Position numbers and translations under genes: made by a program. A model generated the notes under the pieces. The model made no database searches. It worked only from the letters and a program-made list of their open reading frames with translations, and had not been told where the DNA came from. A stretch of 5,586 nucleotides of DNA, taken from NCBI GenBank assembly GCA_937920455.1, contig CALETX010000434.1:1-5586 (forward strand), read 5' to 3'. This stretch comes from an uncultured bacterium (GTDB taxonomy: Bacteria; Verrucomicrobiota; Kiritimatiellia; UBA8416; CALETX01). Below are positions 1 through 5,586 of the stretch, in pieces. The first letter of the stretch is position 1. Every line of letters begins with the position of its first letter.

Positions 1-81
1 GACTGTGCTGTCCTGAAAAAACACATCAGAAGCTGCATTGGTAAAGGTATATACGATATCTTTAATCTTGCTTGCACTCAT
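1..81 (-). CDS. Possible N-terminal part of an unrecognised protein, cut by the left edge
   Basis: Reading the minus strand from an ATG at 81-79 gives 27 uninterrupted codons to the window edge, beginning MSASKIKDIVYTFTNAAS. The residue mix is ordinary for a soluble protein, and no plus-strand gene overlaps it that could make it a shadow. The frame stays open upstream to a TGA at 123-121, with an alternative GTG start at 96-94 (VGFGKMSA). No good Shine-Dalgarno sequence precedes the ATG; only a short GGA sits 3 bases before it. A purine-rich GAGGTGA lies too far upstream, around 121-127. If real, the gene is divergent from glgP and the 5' regions share the gap between them. I do not recognise the family. 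With so few codons visible it could be chance. Confidence 0.35.
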   Translation of the reverse strand, partial: MSASKIKDIVYTFTNAASDVFFQDSTV

Positions 82-120
82 TTTTCCAAAGCCCACAAAA
101 AATGCCGTCTTTCTAGAGAT

Positions 121-270
121 TCACCTCGCCCTCGTGATCTCATTCCTGCTGTACTCTCGTACAGAATCAAGCATCTCGCGCCCGGATAGTCCTGTCAGCT
201 TATGCCAAAGGGCAGGAATGGATGGAAGCCGCCCTCCAAAATAGAATCGTGGATTCCGCAGTTGTGATAT
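121..270 (-). pseudogene. Possible decayed coding stretch upstream of the left-edge gene
   Basis: A 49-codon minus-strand frame bounded by TGA at 273-271 and TGA at 123-121. It has protein-like content: an aromatic/glycine start (RFYFGGRLPSIPALW) followed by an amphipathic helix-like segment (GREMLDSVREYSRNEI). It is in the same frame as the left-edge CDS, so the TGA at 123-121 could be a nonsense mutation splitting one longer gene. It could equally be an unrelated relic or chance. The TGA is unlikely to be read through, because glgP and the other genes here use TGG for tryptophan and TGA as a stop. Family not recognised. Confidence 0.2.
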
Positions 271-484
271 TCATCCCCAATGCAACAGTCTCAACATGCG
301 CATTATCAGAAACTTCCAATCATGGTTATCTACAACTTTGCAGTTCGATAATTAACCTGCAATGAGACGTGCAATACTTTGAACCATCAGACGTACAAGC
401 AGTCAAAAACGAAACAATCGTTCAGCGACAAAGTCTCGATCAGCTAACACCTCTGATCCAACCACCACAAACCGGTAGGGTACG

Positions 485-502
485 CCGTTTGCCGGCAAAT
501 GG
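485..502. promoter_or_regulatory. 18-base near-perfect palindrome, possible operator
   Basis: The sequence CCGTTTGCCGGCAAATGG is an inverted repeat with a perfect 12-base core (TTTGCCGGCAAA, 488-499) and one mismatched pair (487/500). It has no loop, so it is better suited to binding a dimeric protein than to forming an RNA hairpin. It ends two bases before the candidate -35 element of glgP, a position where a repressor or activator could act. No particular regulator family can be named from the sequence. Confidence 0.4.
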
Positions 503-504
503 AA

Positions 505-534
505 TTGACCACGCGTGACTGGGACGGGTATGCT
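505..534 (+). promoter_or_regulatory. Candidate promoter for glgP
   Basis: TTGACC at 505-510 matches five of six bases of the sigma-70 -35 consensus. TATGCT at 529-534 matches four of six of the -10 consensus, with an 18-base spacer. Transcription would begin near 541, inside the longest possible glgP frame. If this promoter is used, the GTG at 515 and the ATG at 530 cannot start translation from that transcript, leaving ATG 542 (nearly leaderless) or ATG 560. The -10 match is modest and this could be chance. Confidence 0.35.
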
Positions 535-3064
535 ACTGACAATGTGTAAAACCAGCGTTATGGCAAAATCACAACATCCGAAGGTAAAGGTGAGGAATCA
601 TCTGCCGCGTCAGCACACATGGCAGTCGCTTCGCAGGGATATCCTTGAAAATCTTCTATGCAGACAGGGCAAGTTCCCCGCTGTGGCCGGCCCGCTCGAT
701 TATTACATGGCCTTGGCGTATGCCGTGAGAGACCGCTTGCAGCACCGCTGGATCGAAACCGCTTCCACCTATTTCAAAGCCGCATCCCGCACAGTTATCT
801 GCCTTTCCGCCGAATACCTTATCGGCCCTCAGCTATGCCATCACCTGCTCTGCCTCGGCCTGATGAAGGAAGCTGAACGCGCGGTCAGGTCGCTCGGATT
901 CGAACTTCAAGACCTCGCCAGACTTGAAGAAGAGCCTGGGCTCGGCCACGGCGGTCTCGGCCGCCTGGCTGCATGTACGATGGAGTCAATGGCCACATTG
1001 CAAATTCCCTCAATCGCTTATGGAATAAGATATGAGTTCGGCATCTTCGATCAGGAAATACGGGATGGATGGCAGGTTGAAGCCACTGATAAATGGCTCC
1101 GATACGGCAACCCTTGGGAGATCGCCCATCCCGAAATACGGTATGACGTCAAACTCGGAGGACGCACCGAGTCACGATTCGATGAAGACGGCAAGTATCG
1201 CGTGCGCTGGGTTCCTGCCAGAATAGTCCAAGGAACGGCGCACGATATGCCGGTGCCGGGCTACCGCATCCTTACGACAAATCTGCTCAGACTCTGGCGG
1301 GCGGAAGCGGCAGAAGCGTTCAACTTCCAGGCGTTCAATGTCGGCGACTACTACGGAGCCGTCCAGGAGAAGATCTTCTCCGAAAACATCACAAAGGTGC
1401 TTTATCCCAACGACAAGCCTCCGGAGGGCAAAATACTGAGGCTCGAACAGCAATATTTTTTCGTCTCATGCTCCCTCCAGGACATGATACGGATATATCT
1501 TCAGCGGCGCCGGACTTTGGACCGTTTCCACCAGAAATACACGATTCAACTCAACGACACCCATCCGGCCATTGCCGTGGCGGAACTGATGCGCCTTCTC
1601 GTTGACGAGCACAACCTCCCCTGGGAGCATGCGTGGGACATTGTCACCAGAACTTTCGCCTACACCAACCACACGCTGCTTCCCGAAGCCCTGGAAACAT
1701 GGCCTGCGCATCTCTTCGCCGAGCTTCTCCCCCGCCACATGGAAATAATCCTGGAAATCAACCGTCGCTTTCTCCAAGAGGTGCGCCTCAAGTGGCCCGG
1801 CGACGAAAACAGAACGCGACGAATGTCTATTATTGATGAAACCGGCGACTCACGTGTCCGCATGGCAAATTTGGCTTGCGTAGGCAGTCGAAAAATAAAC
1901 GGTGTCGCAAAACTCCACGCCGAACTCCTCAAACGAACCGTACTGCGCGATTTCTGGGAAATGTGGCCTGACAAGTTCACCGCAAAAACCAACGGCGTAA
2001 ACCACCGACGATTCCTCGGCCTTATCAATCCACCGATATCCGAGCTCATTTCCCGCGCCATCGGATCCAAATGGATCAAACATTCGGAAGAGCTAACGCG
2101 TCTGGAGAGTTTCGTCGCCGATCAGTCGTTTCTGGGAAAGTGGCGCCAAGCACGGCGCAAAAACAAAGTACGACTGGCCGAACATGCGCGCAGGGTTACG
2201 GGAGTTTGTCTCGACCCTGACGCTCTCTTCGATGTGCAGGTCAAACGCATTCACGAATATAAACGCCAGCACCTTAATATTCTGCGCGTCATAGGCGACT
2301 ACCTCCGGCTTCGTTCCGATCCGAATCTCGAATACGCTCCGCGAGCCGTGATATTCGGCGGCAAGGCCGCGCCCGGTTATTTCATGGCAAAACTCATAAT
2401 CCGTCTCATCCACGGCGTTGCTGAAATAGTCAATGCGGACCGGTCGCTCTGCGACCGCCTGAAAGTTGTGTTCCTTCCGGACTTCAACGTATCCAATGCC
2501 CAGCTCATCTATCCAGCCGCGGATCTGTCCGAGCAAATATCCCTCGCTGGAACCGAGGCATCCGGCACCGGCAATATGAAGTTCATGATGAACGGCGCCG
2601 TGACAATCGGCACACTCGACGGAGCCAACATCGAAATCCTGGAAGAGCTTGGAACCGAAAACTTCTTTGCGTTCGGCCTCTCGGCTCCTGAAGCCGCCGC
2701 GATCAAAACCGCAGGATACAATCCACGCGCCATCTACGACTCAGACCCAGAGCTGCACTCCATCCTCGACGCCATTGCTCAAGGCATGTTCTCAAATGGC
2801 GACAAAGAACTGTTCCGACCCTTGGTAGAAGCTTCCCTCAATACTGACCAATACCTCGCTTTGGCAGATTACAGATCCTACACTGCCGCCCAGCGAAAGG
2901 TCGAAAAGACGTGGTCAAACGCCGCAAAATGGACCCGCATGTCGGTCCTGAACAGCGCCAGAAGCGGCCGCTTTTCGTCGGACCGCATGGTCCGGGAGTA
3001 TAATCGAGATATTTGGAAGGCTCCACCGGTGCGAGTAAGTATCTCGCCCCTAGGATGGGAATGA
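515..3064 (+). CDS. glgP: Glycogen/maltodextrin phosphorylase (GT35, PLP enzyme)
   Basis: Cytoplasmic enzyme that removes terminal alpha-1,4 glucose units from glycogen or maltodextrin with phosphate, giving glucose-1-phosphate. The longest frame is 849 codons from GTG 515; the family is usually about 800-850. Visible signatures (GTG numbering) are: LSAEYLIGP near 98-105; RYEFGIF at 172-178; GWQVE at 185-189 and RYGNPWE at 196-202; LYPND at 296-300; QLNDTHPAIAVAELMRLL at 345-362; AYTNHTLLPEALE at 382-394 with the catalytic-site His386; KTNG at 491-494; VKRIHEYKRQ at 576-585, which in the family contacts phosphate; FGGKAAPGY at 614-622; and EASGTGNMKF at 681-690 with the PLP-binding Lys689. 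The fold is complete to a normal C-terminus near IWKAPPV. Oddities are His at 109/110, 145, 243 and 497, where the family usually has other residues. The start is uncertain: ATG 530 has GGGA five bases upstream, while ATG 560 gives 834 residues (MAKSQHPKVKV...) and fits the candidate promoter. I favour 560 but give the maximal frame. No other glycogen genes flank it. Confidence 0.96.
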   Translation: MTGTGMLLTMCKTSVMAKSQHPKVKVRNHLPRQHTWQSLRRDILENLLCRQGKFPAVAGPLDYYMALAYAVRDRLQHRWIETASTYFKAASRTVICLSAEYLIGPQLCHHLLCLGLMKEAERAVRSLGFELQDLARLEEEPGLGHGGLGRLAACTMESMATLQIPSIAYGIRYEFGIFDQEIRDGWQVEATDKWLRYGNPWEIAHPEIRYDVKLGGRTESRFDEDGKYRVRWVPARIVQGTAHDMPVPGYRILTTNLLRLWRAEAAEAFNFQAFNVGDYYGAVQEKIFSENITKVLYPNDKPPEGKILRLEQQYFFVSCSLQDMIRIYLQRRRTLDRFHQKYTIQLNDTHPAIAVAELMRLLVDEHNLPWEHAWDIVTRTFAYTNHTLLPEALETWPAHLFAELLPRHMEIILEINRRFLQEVRLKWPGDENRTRRMSIIDETGDSRVRMANLACVGSRKINGVAKLHAELLKRTVLRDFWEMWPDKFTAKTNGVNHRRFLGLINPPISELISRAIGSKWIKHSEELTRLESFVADQSFLGKWRQARRKNKVRLAEHARRVTGVCLDPDALFDVQVKRIHEYKRQHLNILRVIGDYLRLRSDPNLEYAPRAVIFGGKAAPGYFMAKLIIRLIHGVAEIVNADRSLCDRLKVVFLPDFNVSNAQLIYPAADLSEQISLAGTEASGTGNMKFMMNGAVTIGTLDGANIEILEELGTENFFAFGLSAPEAAAIKTAGYNPRAIYDSDPELHSILDAIAQGMFSNGDKELFRPLVEASLNTDQYLALADYRSYTAAQRKVEKTWSNAAKWTRMSVLNSARSGRFSSDRMVREYNRDIWKAPPVRVSISPLGWE

Positions 3065-3155
3065 CCGCCTTCTCCCGCAGCAGTCGTTCCGCTGTCGCTA
3101 TTGCAGGCGTCTGGCCTACGACAAAGAACCAACACTTCGGACCTCCGATGATTAG
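3063..3155 (+). pseudogene. Possible relic of a CxxC zinc-ribbon-like coding segment
   Basis: In the third plus frame, just after the glgP stop, the sequence reads SFRCRYCRRLAYDKEPTLR before a TAG at 3153-3155. It resembles the second zinc knuckle of small uncharacterised bacterial proteins that, as I recall them, contain FxCRxCxxLAY. A neighbouring frame immediately upstream reads KYLAPRMG, which recalls the LYL segment that precedes the knuckle in such proteins; a frameshift would be needed to join them. No start codon, ribosome site or first CxxC pair is visible, so at most this is a broken fragment. The resemblance is from memory of a motif shape and rests on few residues. Confidence 0.2.
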
Positions 3156-3390
3156 CAACATCATCTGCGCGCCGAGGCCGGTAACCGATCATTTTGGCCC
3201 CAGCGGCGACGTTATGTCCTCGACCACTGTGTCTGGCAACAAGTTGCCGCGCGATGCCGTCGAACTGATCCGAACCGTAAGCTCGCTTCGTCTCCCAAAT
3301 CCATGAAGCTAAAGTTTACCACCTTCAGATTGGCAATCGTATATACTGTTGTGCTATGGTAAGGCAGATGCAGTTCCTAACTGAAAAAAC
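3065..3390. other. Gap between glgP and the membrane-protein gene
   Basis: This is 326 bases with no complete gene I can support. The plus frame running through 3013-3306 (ending in LIRTVSSLRLPNP) starts only at a TTG inside glgP and has no ribosome site. Minus-strand frames across the same bases are also half open, for example one containing IGGPKCWFFVVGQTPAIAT, but they depend on overlapping glgP antisense. I see no hairpin followed by a T-run, so no glgP terminator is apparent. The base composition resembles neighbouring coding DNA rather than an AT-rich spacer, which suggests former coding sequence. The last 60 bases turn AT-richer and carry the promoter candidate for the next gene. Confidence 0.5.
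3330..3360 (+). promoter_or_regulatory. Candidate promoter for the membrane-protein gene
   Basis: TTGGCA at 3330-3335 matches five of six -35 bases. TATGGT at 3355-3360 matches four of six -10 bases and is preceded by TGC, an extended -10 arrangement. The 19-base spacer is slightly long. An alternative -10, TATACT at 3342-3347, is a closer match but lies too near this -35. Transcription from the first pair would begin near 3367, giving a leader of about 24 bases with no clear Shine-Dalgarno sequence before the ATG at 3391. Confidence 0.35.
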
Positions 3391-4920
3391 ATGAAATTCC
3401 TGTTTGCCGATTCCAAATCAAAACCGATCGTTTCGCCAAAAACAGTTGCTTTGATCCTGCTCGCCGCTATGGCCTTGCTGACCCCCCTGCGAATTATGGG
3501 GCTTGGTTTCCTGCCGCCCGACGACGCCCTCCGCCATGCCGCAAAGGCCATTTCCGGCAAACCGTGGAGCGAAATTCTCGTGATGCGCCCGGAAATCACT
3601 TTGGACAGCCATCCCGGCTGGCATTTGTGTCTCAGCCTTCTGGCAAACCACATCCATCTCAACGCCGAATCTCTTGTTGTGTTTTCTTTTGTTTTTTTCT
3701 TTATTCTTTTCACATTAGTCCCGGCACTCTTCCTCCCAAACCCCGAGTTCTGGATTGCCAGTCTGCTTGCCGTCTTTTTCTGCTCTCCAATGCTCGCCTT
3801 CCGCCTCATGCTGGGCCGACCGTTTATATTTACATGCGCCGTAATATGCTGTCTGATGATACTTTTTGAAGATCAGCGCCAGCGACGGCCCACAGCTTAT
3901 GTTGCCGCGACGTTGCTCATAGCCCTGTCGGTCTGGATTCACTCTCTCTGGTACGTCTATTTATTGCCTCTCACCGCCATCGGCTTTGCACGAGGTTTGC
4001 GCGTGCTTGCGCGCGCTACTGCGTTGGCTTGCGCCGGCATCATCATCGGAGCAGTCCTAACCGGACATCCGATCCGCATGTTGCTTCAAAGCCTGATGCA
4101 TGCTTCCCAGGCTTTTGGCTCGGCAACAATGACAAGGCAGCTCGTTTACGAATTTCAGCCTACGCTGCCAGAATGGCCGGCTCTATTTCTCGCGCCCGTC
4201 ATGCTGCTGGCCGCCAATGCCTGCGGCATGAACATTCGCACGCTGATGATCTCGCCATCACTGATTCTATTTGGCATCGGTTTTGCCCTGGCTTTCTTCA
4301 GCTCGCGATTCTGGTACGACGTTGGCCTTCCCGCCTTCATCGTGTGGATTACTTTGGCCATGGCCTCAGTGGCCGACAGAGTGTCTATGCCGCTGCGCTG
4401 GCGTATGGCAATGGCAGTTGTGACCGCGGCTACTGCGTGCCAGGCCGTCGCCTCCGACCTCGATTCACGCTGGACCCGCGACCTTCAAAGGAAATTTCTG
4501 GATGCATCCAGCCCCGCTCACGCTGGCCTCTTGCCTGATGATGGCGGCATACTTTATTCCGACGACATGCGCCTCTTCTATGAAACGTTCTTCAAGAATC
4601 CCAACGGCAAGTGGCGGTACGTTCTGGGCTTTGAGCCTGCCTGGATGACCGAAGACAATCTTGCAACATTCAGGGCCATTCAGGCGAGCGAGTCGTTTTC
4701 CTCATTTCAGCCCTGGGTAGAAAAAATGACCCCAAAAGATCGGCTCATTATCCGGCACGCGCTCCAAGGAACTCCTGGTATTCCCCAACTGAAATGGACC
4801 AACCCGTTCGATAATCTCTGGGTAGGGAAAAAGCCCGATACCAATACTATTCCCGAACAAAGAGATTCGCTGGCGAATCATGCCGCTCAGGAGCCAACCG
4901 CGGCGCGCGCACATCCGTAA
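3391..4920 (+). CDS. Polytopic membrane protein, GT-C glycosyltransferase-like
   Basis: A 509-residue integral membrane protein. Hydrophobic segments lie near residues 18-36, 94-115, 119-138, 144-159, 168-198, 205-225, 262-280, 285-303, 308-327 and 337-353, so about ten membrane spans. Residues about 355-509 form a C-terminal soluble region. The first non-cytoplasmic loop has an acidic pair (PPDDALRH, Asp44-Asp45) and SHPGWH at 73-78. GRPFIFT (142-148) and WIHSLWYVY (182-190) follow. An acidic pair after the first span plus later His/Arg in membrane-flanking positions is typical of GT-C enzymes, which use polyprenyl-phosphate sugars on the outer face of the inner membrane. The C-terminal region (SDDMRLFYETFF, WRYVLGFEPAWM) is probably periplasmic, and its last 30 residues are polar and likely disordered. 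Donor, acceptor and exact family cannot be read from the sequence. No Shine-Dalgarno sequence is evident, but ATG 3391 puts the start shortly before the first span. It ends 10 bases from the stop of a convergent small frame. Confidence 0.9.
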   Translation: MKFLFADSKSKPIVSPKTVALILLAAMALLTPLRIMGLGFLPPDDALRHAAKAISGKPWSEILVMRPEITLDSHPGWHLCLSLLANHIHLNAESLVVFSFVFFFILFTLVPALFLPNPEFWIASLLAVFFCSPMLAFRLMLGRPFIFTCAVICCLMILFEDQRQRRPTAYVAATLLIALSVWIHSLWYVYLLPLTAIGFARGLRVLARATALACAGIIIGAVLTGHPIRMLLQSLMHASQAFGSATMTRQLVYEFQPTLPEWPALFLAPVMLLAANACGMNIRTLMISPSLILFGIGFALAFFSSRFWYDVGLPAFIVWITLAMASVADRVSMPLRWRMAMAVVTAATACQAVASDLDSRWTRDLQRKFLDASSPAHAGLLPDDGGILYSDDMRLFYETFFKNPNGKWRYVLGFEPAWMTEDNLATFRAIQASESFSSFQPWVEKMTPKDRLIIRHALQGTPGIPQLKWTNPFDNLWVGKKPDTNTIPEQRDSLANHAAQEPTAARAHP

Positions 4921-4930
4921 ATCCGCATGT

Positions 4931-5110
4931 TCACGGCGACTTTAATGCTGACTCGATATCTTCAAGAGGATCCCCGCCGCCAAATCTGAGGTATCGCCAG
5001 AGAGCAGGCTCCAACCTTGCTTCAACAGCTTCACCACTTGTTCCAGTCCCTAGTTTATTGGCCCAGTATGATCTGAACTGTGCCTGATGCCCGTCGCGAG
5101 AAACGATCAC
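4931..5110 (-). CDS. Small 59-residue protein or C-terminal remnant, unrecognised
   Basis: A minus-strand frame from GTG 5110-5108 to TGA 4933-4931. AAGGGA at 5123-5118 sits seven bases before the GTG and would serve as a ribosome site. The peptide looks like genuine protein: it includes RDGHQAQFRSYWANKLGTG, then SGEAVEARLEPALWRYL, then GGGDPLEDIESALKSP at the end. It does not antisense-shadow any plus-strand gene. The frame is also open upstream to 5137 (FDIVRDYW), before a TAG-TGA pair at 5143-5138, and that extra stretch is equally protein-like. It may therefore be the surviving tail of a larger broken gene rather than a complete small protein. It lies 107 bases downstream of the right-edge gene on the same strand and 10 bases tail to tail from the membrane-protein gene. 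Family not recognised. Confidence 0.5.
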   Translation of the reverse strand: MIVSRDGHQAQFRSYWANKLGTGTSGEAVEARLEPALWRYLRFGGGDPLEDIESALKSP

Positions 5111-5174
5111 CCAGTAGTCCCTTACGATGTCAAAACATCACTAGCAAGATTCGACCAGTAATCTGTCTTGCCTC

Positions 5175-5191
5175 ATCAGTTCTTCACTGAT
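5175..5191. repeat. Short inverted repeat in the spacer between the two minus-strand frames
   Basis: ATCAGT and ACTGAT form a six-base-pair stem around a five-base loop, 27 bases after the stop of the right-edge gene. It could form a small RNA hairpin at the 3' end of that transcript. The stem is AT-rich and no T-run follows it on either strand, so I do not call it a terminator. Confidence 0.25.
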
Positions 5192-5217
5192 AAAGTACAA
5201 CTACCATATAAAAACAC

Positions 5218-5586
5218 TCATTCATGCGATCTCACAGCCTGCTCAGGCTTCCTGCCGGTCTGTTCGTAATAGATTTTCAACCGCCTCTGACGCTCGGCTT
5301 CTTCTTCTGCTTGCTCAACCGCTAACCTCTGGCGCTCCTCCTCCAACACCTTGTCCCAGTCCGGCTTTTCCAAATATTTACCCTCAATACGCGCTCTCCT
5401 TATCTCGTCGTCCAGCCTCCTTCTGAACTTGTAGAACGCTCTAAACCTCTCATCCTGCTCCAGGTTCCTGTCACCCCAAGGGTTTATATACGCGCTGTAA
5501 GTGACACTAAACGTTTGCCCCTCCAACCTGCAATCCGGCGGAACCAGACTAAAGTCTATATACAGTCTCGAATATATCGGTGGCGT
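5218..5586 (-). CDS. C-terminal part of an unrecognised protein with charged helical tail
   Basis: The minus-strand frame is open from the right edge to TGA 5220-5218, giving 122 visible residues; the start lies outside the window. A TTG at 5526-5524 is possible but unnecessary, because the 20 codons before it are equally protein-like (IYSRLYIDFSLVPPDCR). Visible residues 1-35 alternate hydrophobic and polar residues with many Tyr and Phe, suggesting beta strands. From about 42 to 107 the sequence is rich in Glu, Arg and Lys and likely helical, with a coiled-coil-like segment at 78-105 (VLEEERQRLAVEQAEEEAER). The end (TGRKPEQAVRSHE) is polar. Neither a membrane span nor a catalytic motif is visible. 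I do not recognise the family. The sequence downstream on the same strand contains the small frame at 4931-5110. Coding status is well supported by the length, codon pattern and lack of an overlapping plus-strand gene. Confidence 0.7.
   Translation of the reverse strand, partial: TPPIYSRLYIDFSLVPPDCRLEGQTFSVTYSAYINPWGDRNLEQDERFRAFYKFRRRLDDEIRRARIEGKYLEKPDWDKVLEEERQRLAVEQAEEEAERQRRLKIYYEQTGRKPEQAVRSHE

Larger units (their letters stand above)
82..514. other. Gap upstream of glgP with no convincing complete gene
   Basis: This stretch lies between the left-edge minus-strand frame and glgP. It holds short protein-like frames but none with a good start, ribosome site and length. On the minus strand, 270-121 reads 49 codons (including RFYFGGRLPSIPALWHKL and GREMLDSVREYSRNEI) and ends at TGA 123-121, in the same frame as the left-edge gene. 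On the plus strand, 138-365 is open in another frame and includes AYAKGQEWMEAALQNRI. Only one of these can be the coding strand, and both may be decayed. The last 30 bases contain a palindrome and a candidate -35 element, listed separately. I saw no tRNA-like or strong hairpin structure. Confidence 0.5.

Noticed and set aside
38..244. 68-residue plus-strand frame beginning at a TTG
   Set aside because: It has no ribosome site and an unusual start, and the opposite strand reads more like protein over 1-81 and 121-270.
394..597. Minus-strand open stretch including PYRFVVVGSEVLADRDFVAERL
   Set aside because: It looks protein-like for a short run but has no usable start, ends at a TGA, and partly overlaps the glgP 5' end and its promoter region.
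1660..2079. 139-residue minus-strand frame inside glgP
   Set aside because: It lies entirely antisense to strongly conserved phosphorylase sequence, so it is a shadow of that codon pattern. The same holds for the other minus-strand frames inside glgP.
3013..3306. 97-residue plus-strand frame overlapping the glgP end
   Set aside because: It starts at a TTG within glgP, has no ribosome site, and shows no recognisable motif.
3339..3346. GTATATAC palindrome, also present at 47-54
   Set aside because: Two copies of an 8-base AT-rich word, one inside a probable coding frame, are not enough to propose a binding site.
3675..3716. T-rich run that could suggest a terminator or a composition break
   Set aside because: It encodes Phe-rich membrane span VFSFVFFFILFTLV in frame and has no preceding hairpin.
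3354..3809. 151-residue minus-strand frame over the 5' part of the membrane-protein gene
   Set aside because: It is a basic, low-information translation antisense to clear membrane spans, hence a shadow.

Overview
The window comes from a bacterial chromosome of roughly 50-55% GC with fairly loose gene packing, leaving gaps of about 300-430 bases. Nothing in it fixes the taxon. The N-terminal phosphorylase signature (LSAEYLIGPQL, recalled as resembling the LSAEFLMGPHL type) and the large periplasm-facing membrane protein would fit a Gram-negative environmental lineage, for example in the PVC group. That is a weak inference.

Layout: (1) Bases 1-81, minus strand, hold the possible first 27 codons of a gene that leaves the window on the left. 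Further minus-strand open frame lies upstream of it beyond an in-frame TGA. (2) Bases 82-514 carry no convincing complete gene. They end in an 18-base near-perfect palindrome followed by a promoter-like TTGACC/TATGCT pair. (3) Bases 515-3064, plus strand, encode a full-length glycogen/maltodextrin phosphorylase (GlgP, GT35). Its PLP-lysine and phosphate-site motifs are intact, but several usually fixed residues are replaced, mostly by histidine. (4) Bases 3065-3390 are a gap with several half-open frames, a possible CxxC-containing coding relic and a candidate promoter. (5) Bases 3391-4920, plus strand, encode a 509-residue polytopic membrane protein with features of GT-C glycosyltransferases and a C-terminal soluble domain. 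(6) Bases 4931-5110, minus strand, hold a short but protein-like 59-codon frame that meets gene 5 tail to tail. (7) Bases 5218-5586, minus strand, are the C-terminal part of an unrecognised protein ending in a charged helical tail.

The two large plus-strand genes are 326 bases apart and each has its own promoter-like sequence, so they are probably not a tight operon. GlgP would release glucose-1-phosphate from glycogen in the cytoplasm. The membrane protein may use a lipid-linked sugar at the membrane, but no direct link between them is visible. No glgA, glgB, glgC or malQ lies in the window. I saw no RNA genes, CRISPR arrays, insertion sequences or confident terminators. I do not see strong evidence for a new multi-gene system. 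The most worthwhile leads are the altered GlgP active-site loops, the promoter/start conflict at glgP and the small minus-strand frame at 4931-5110.
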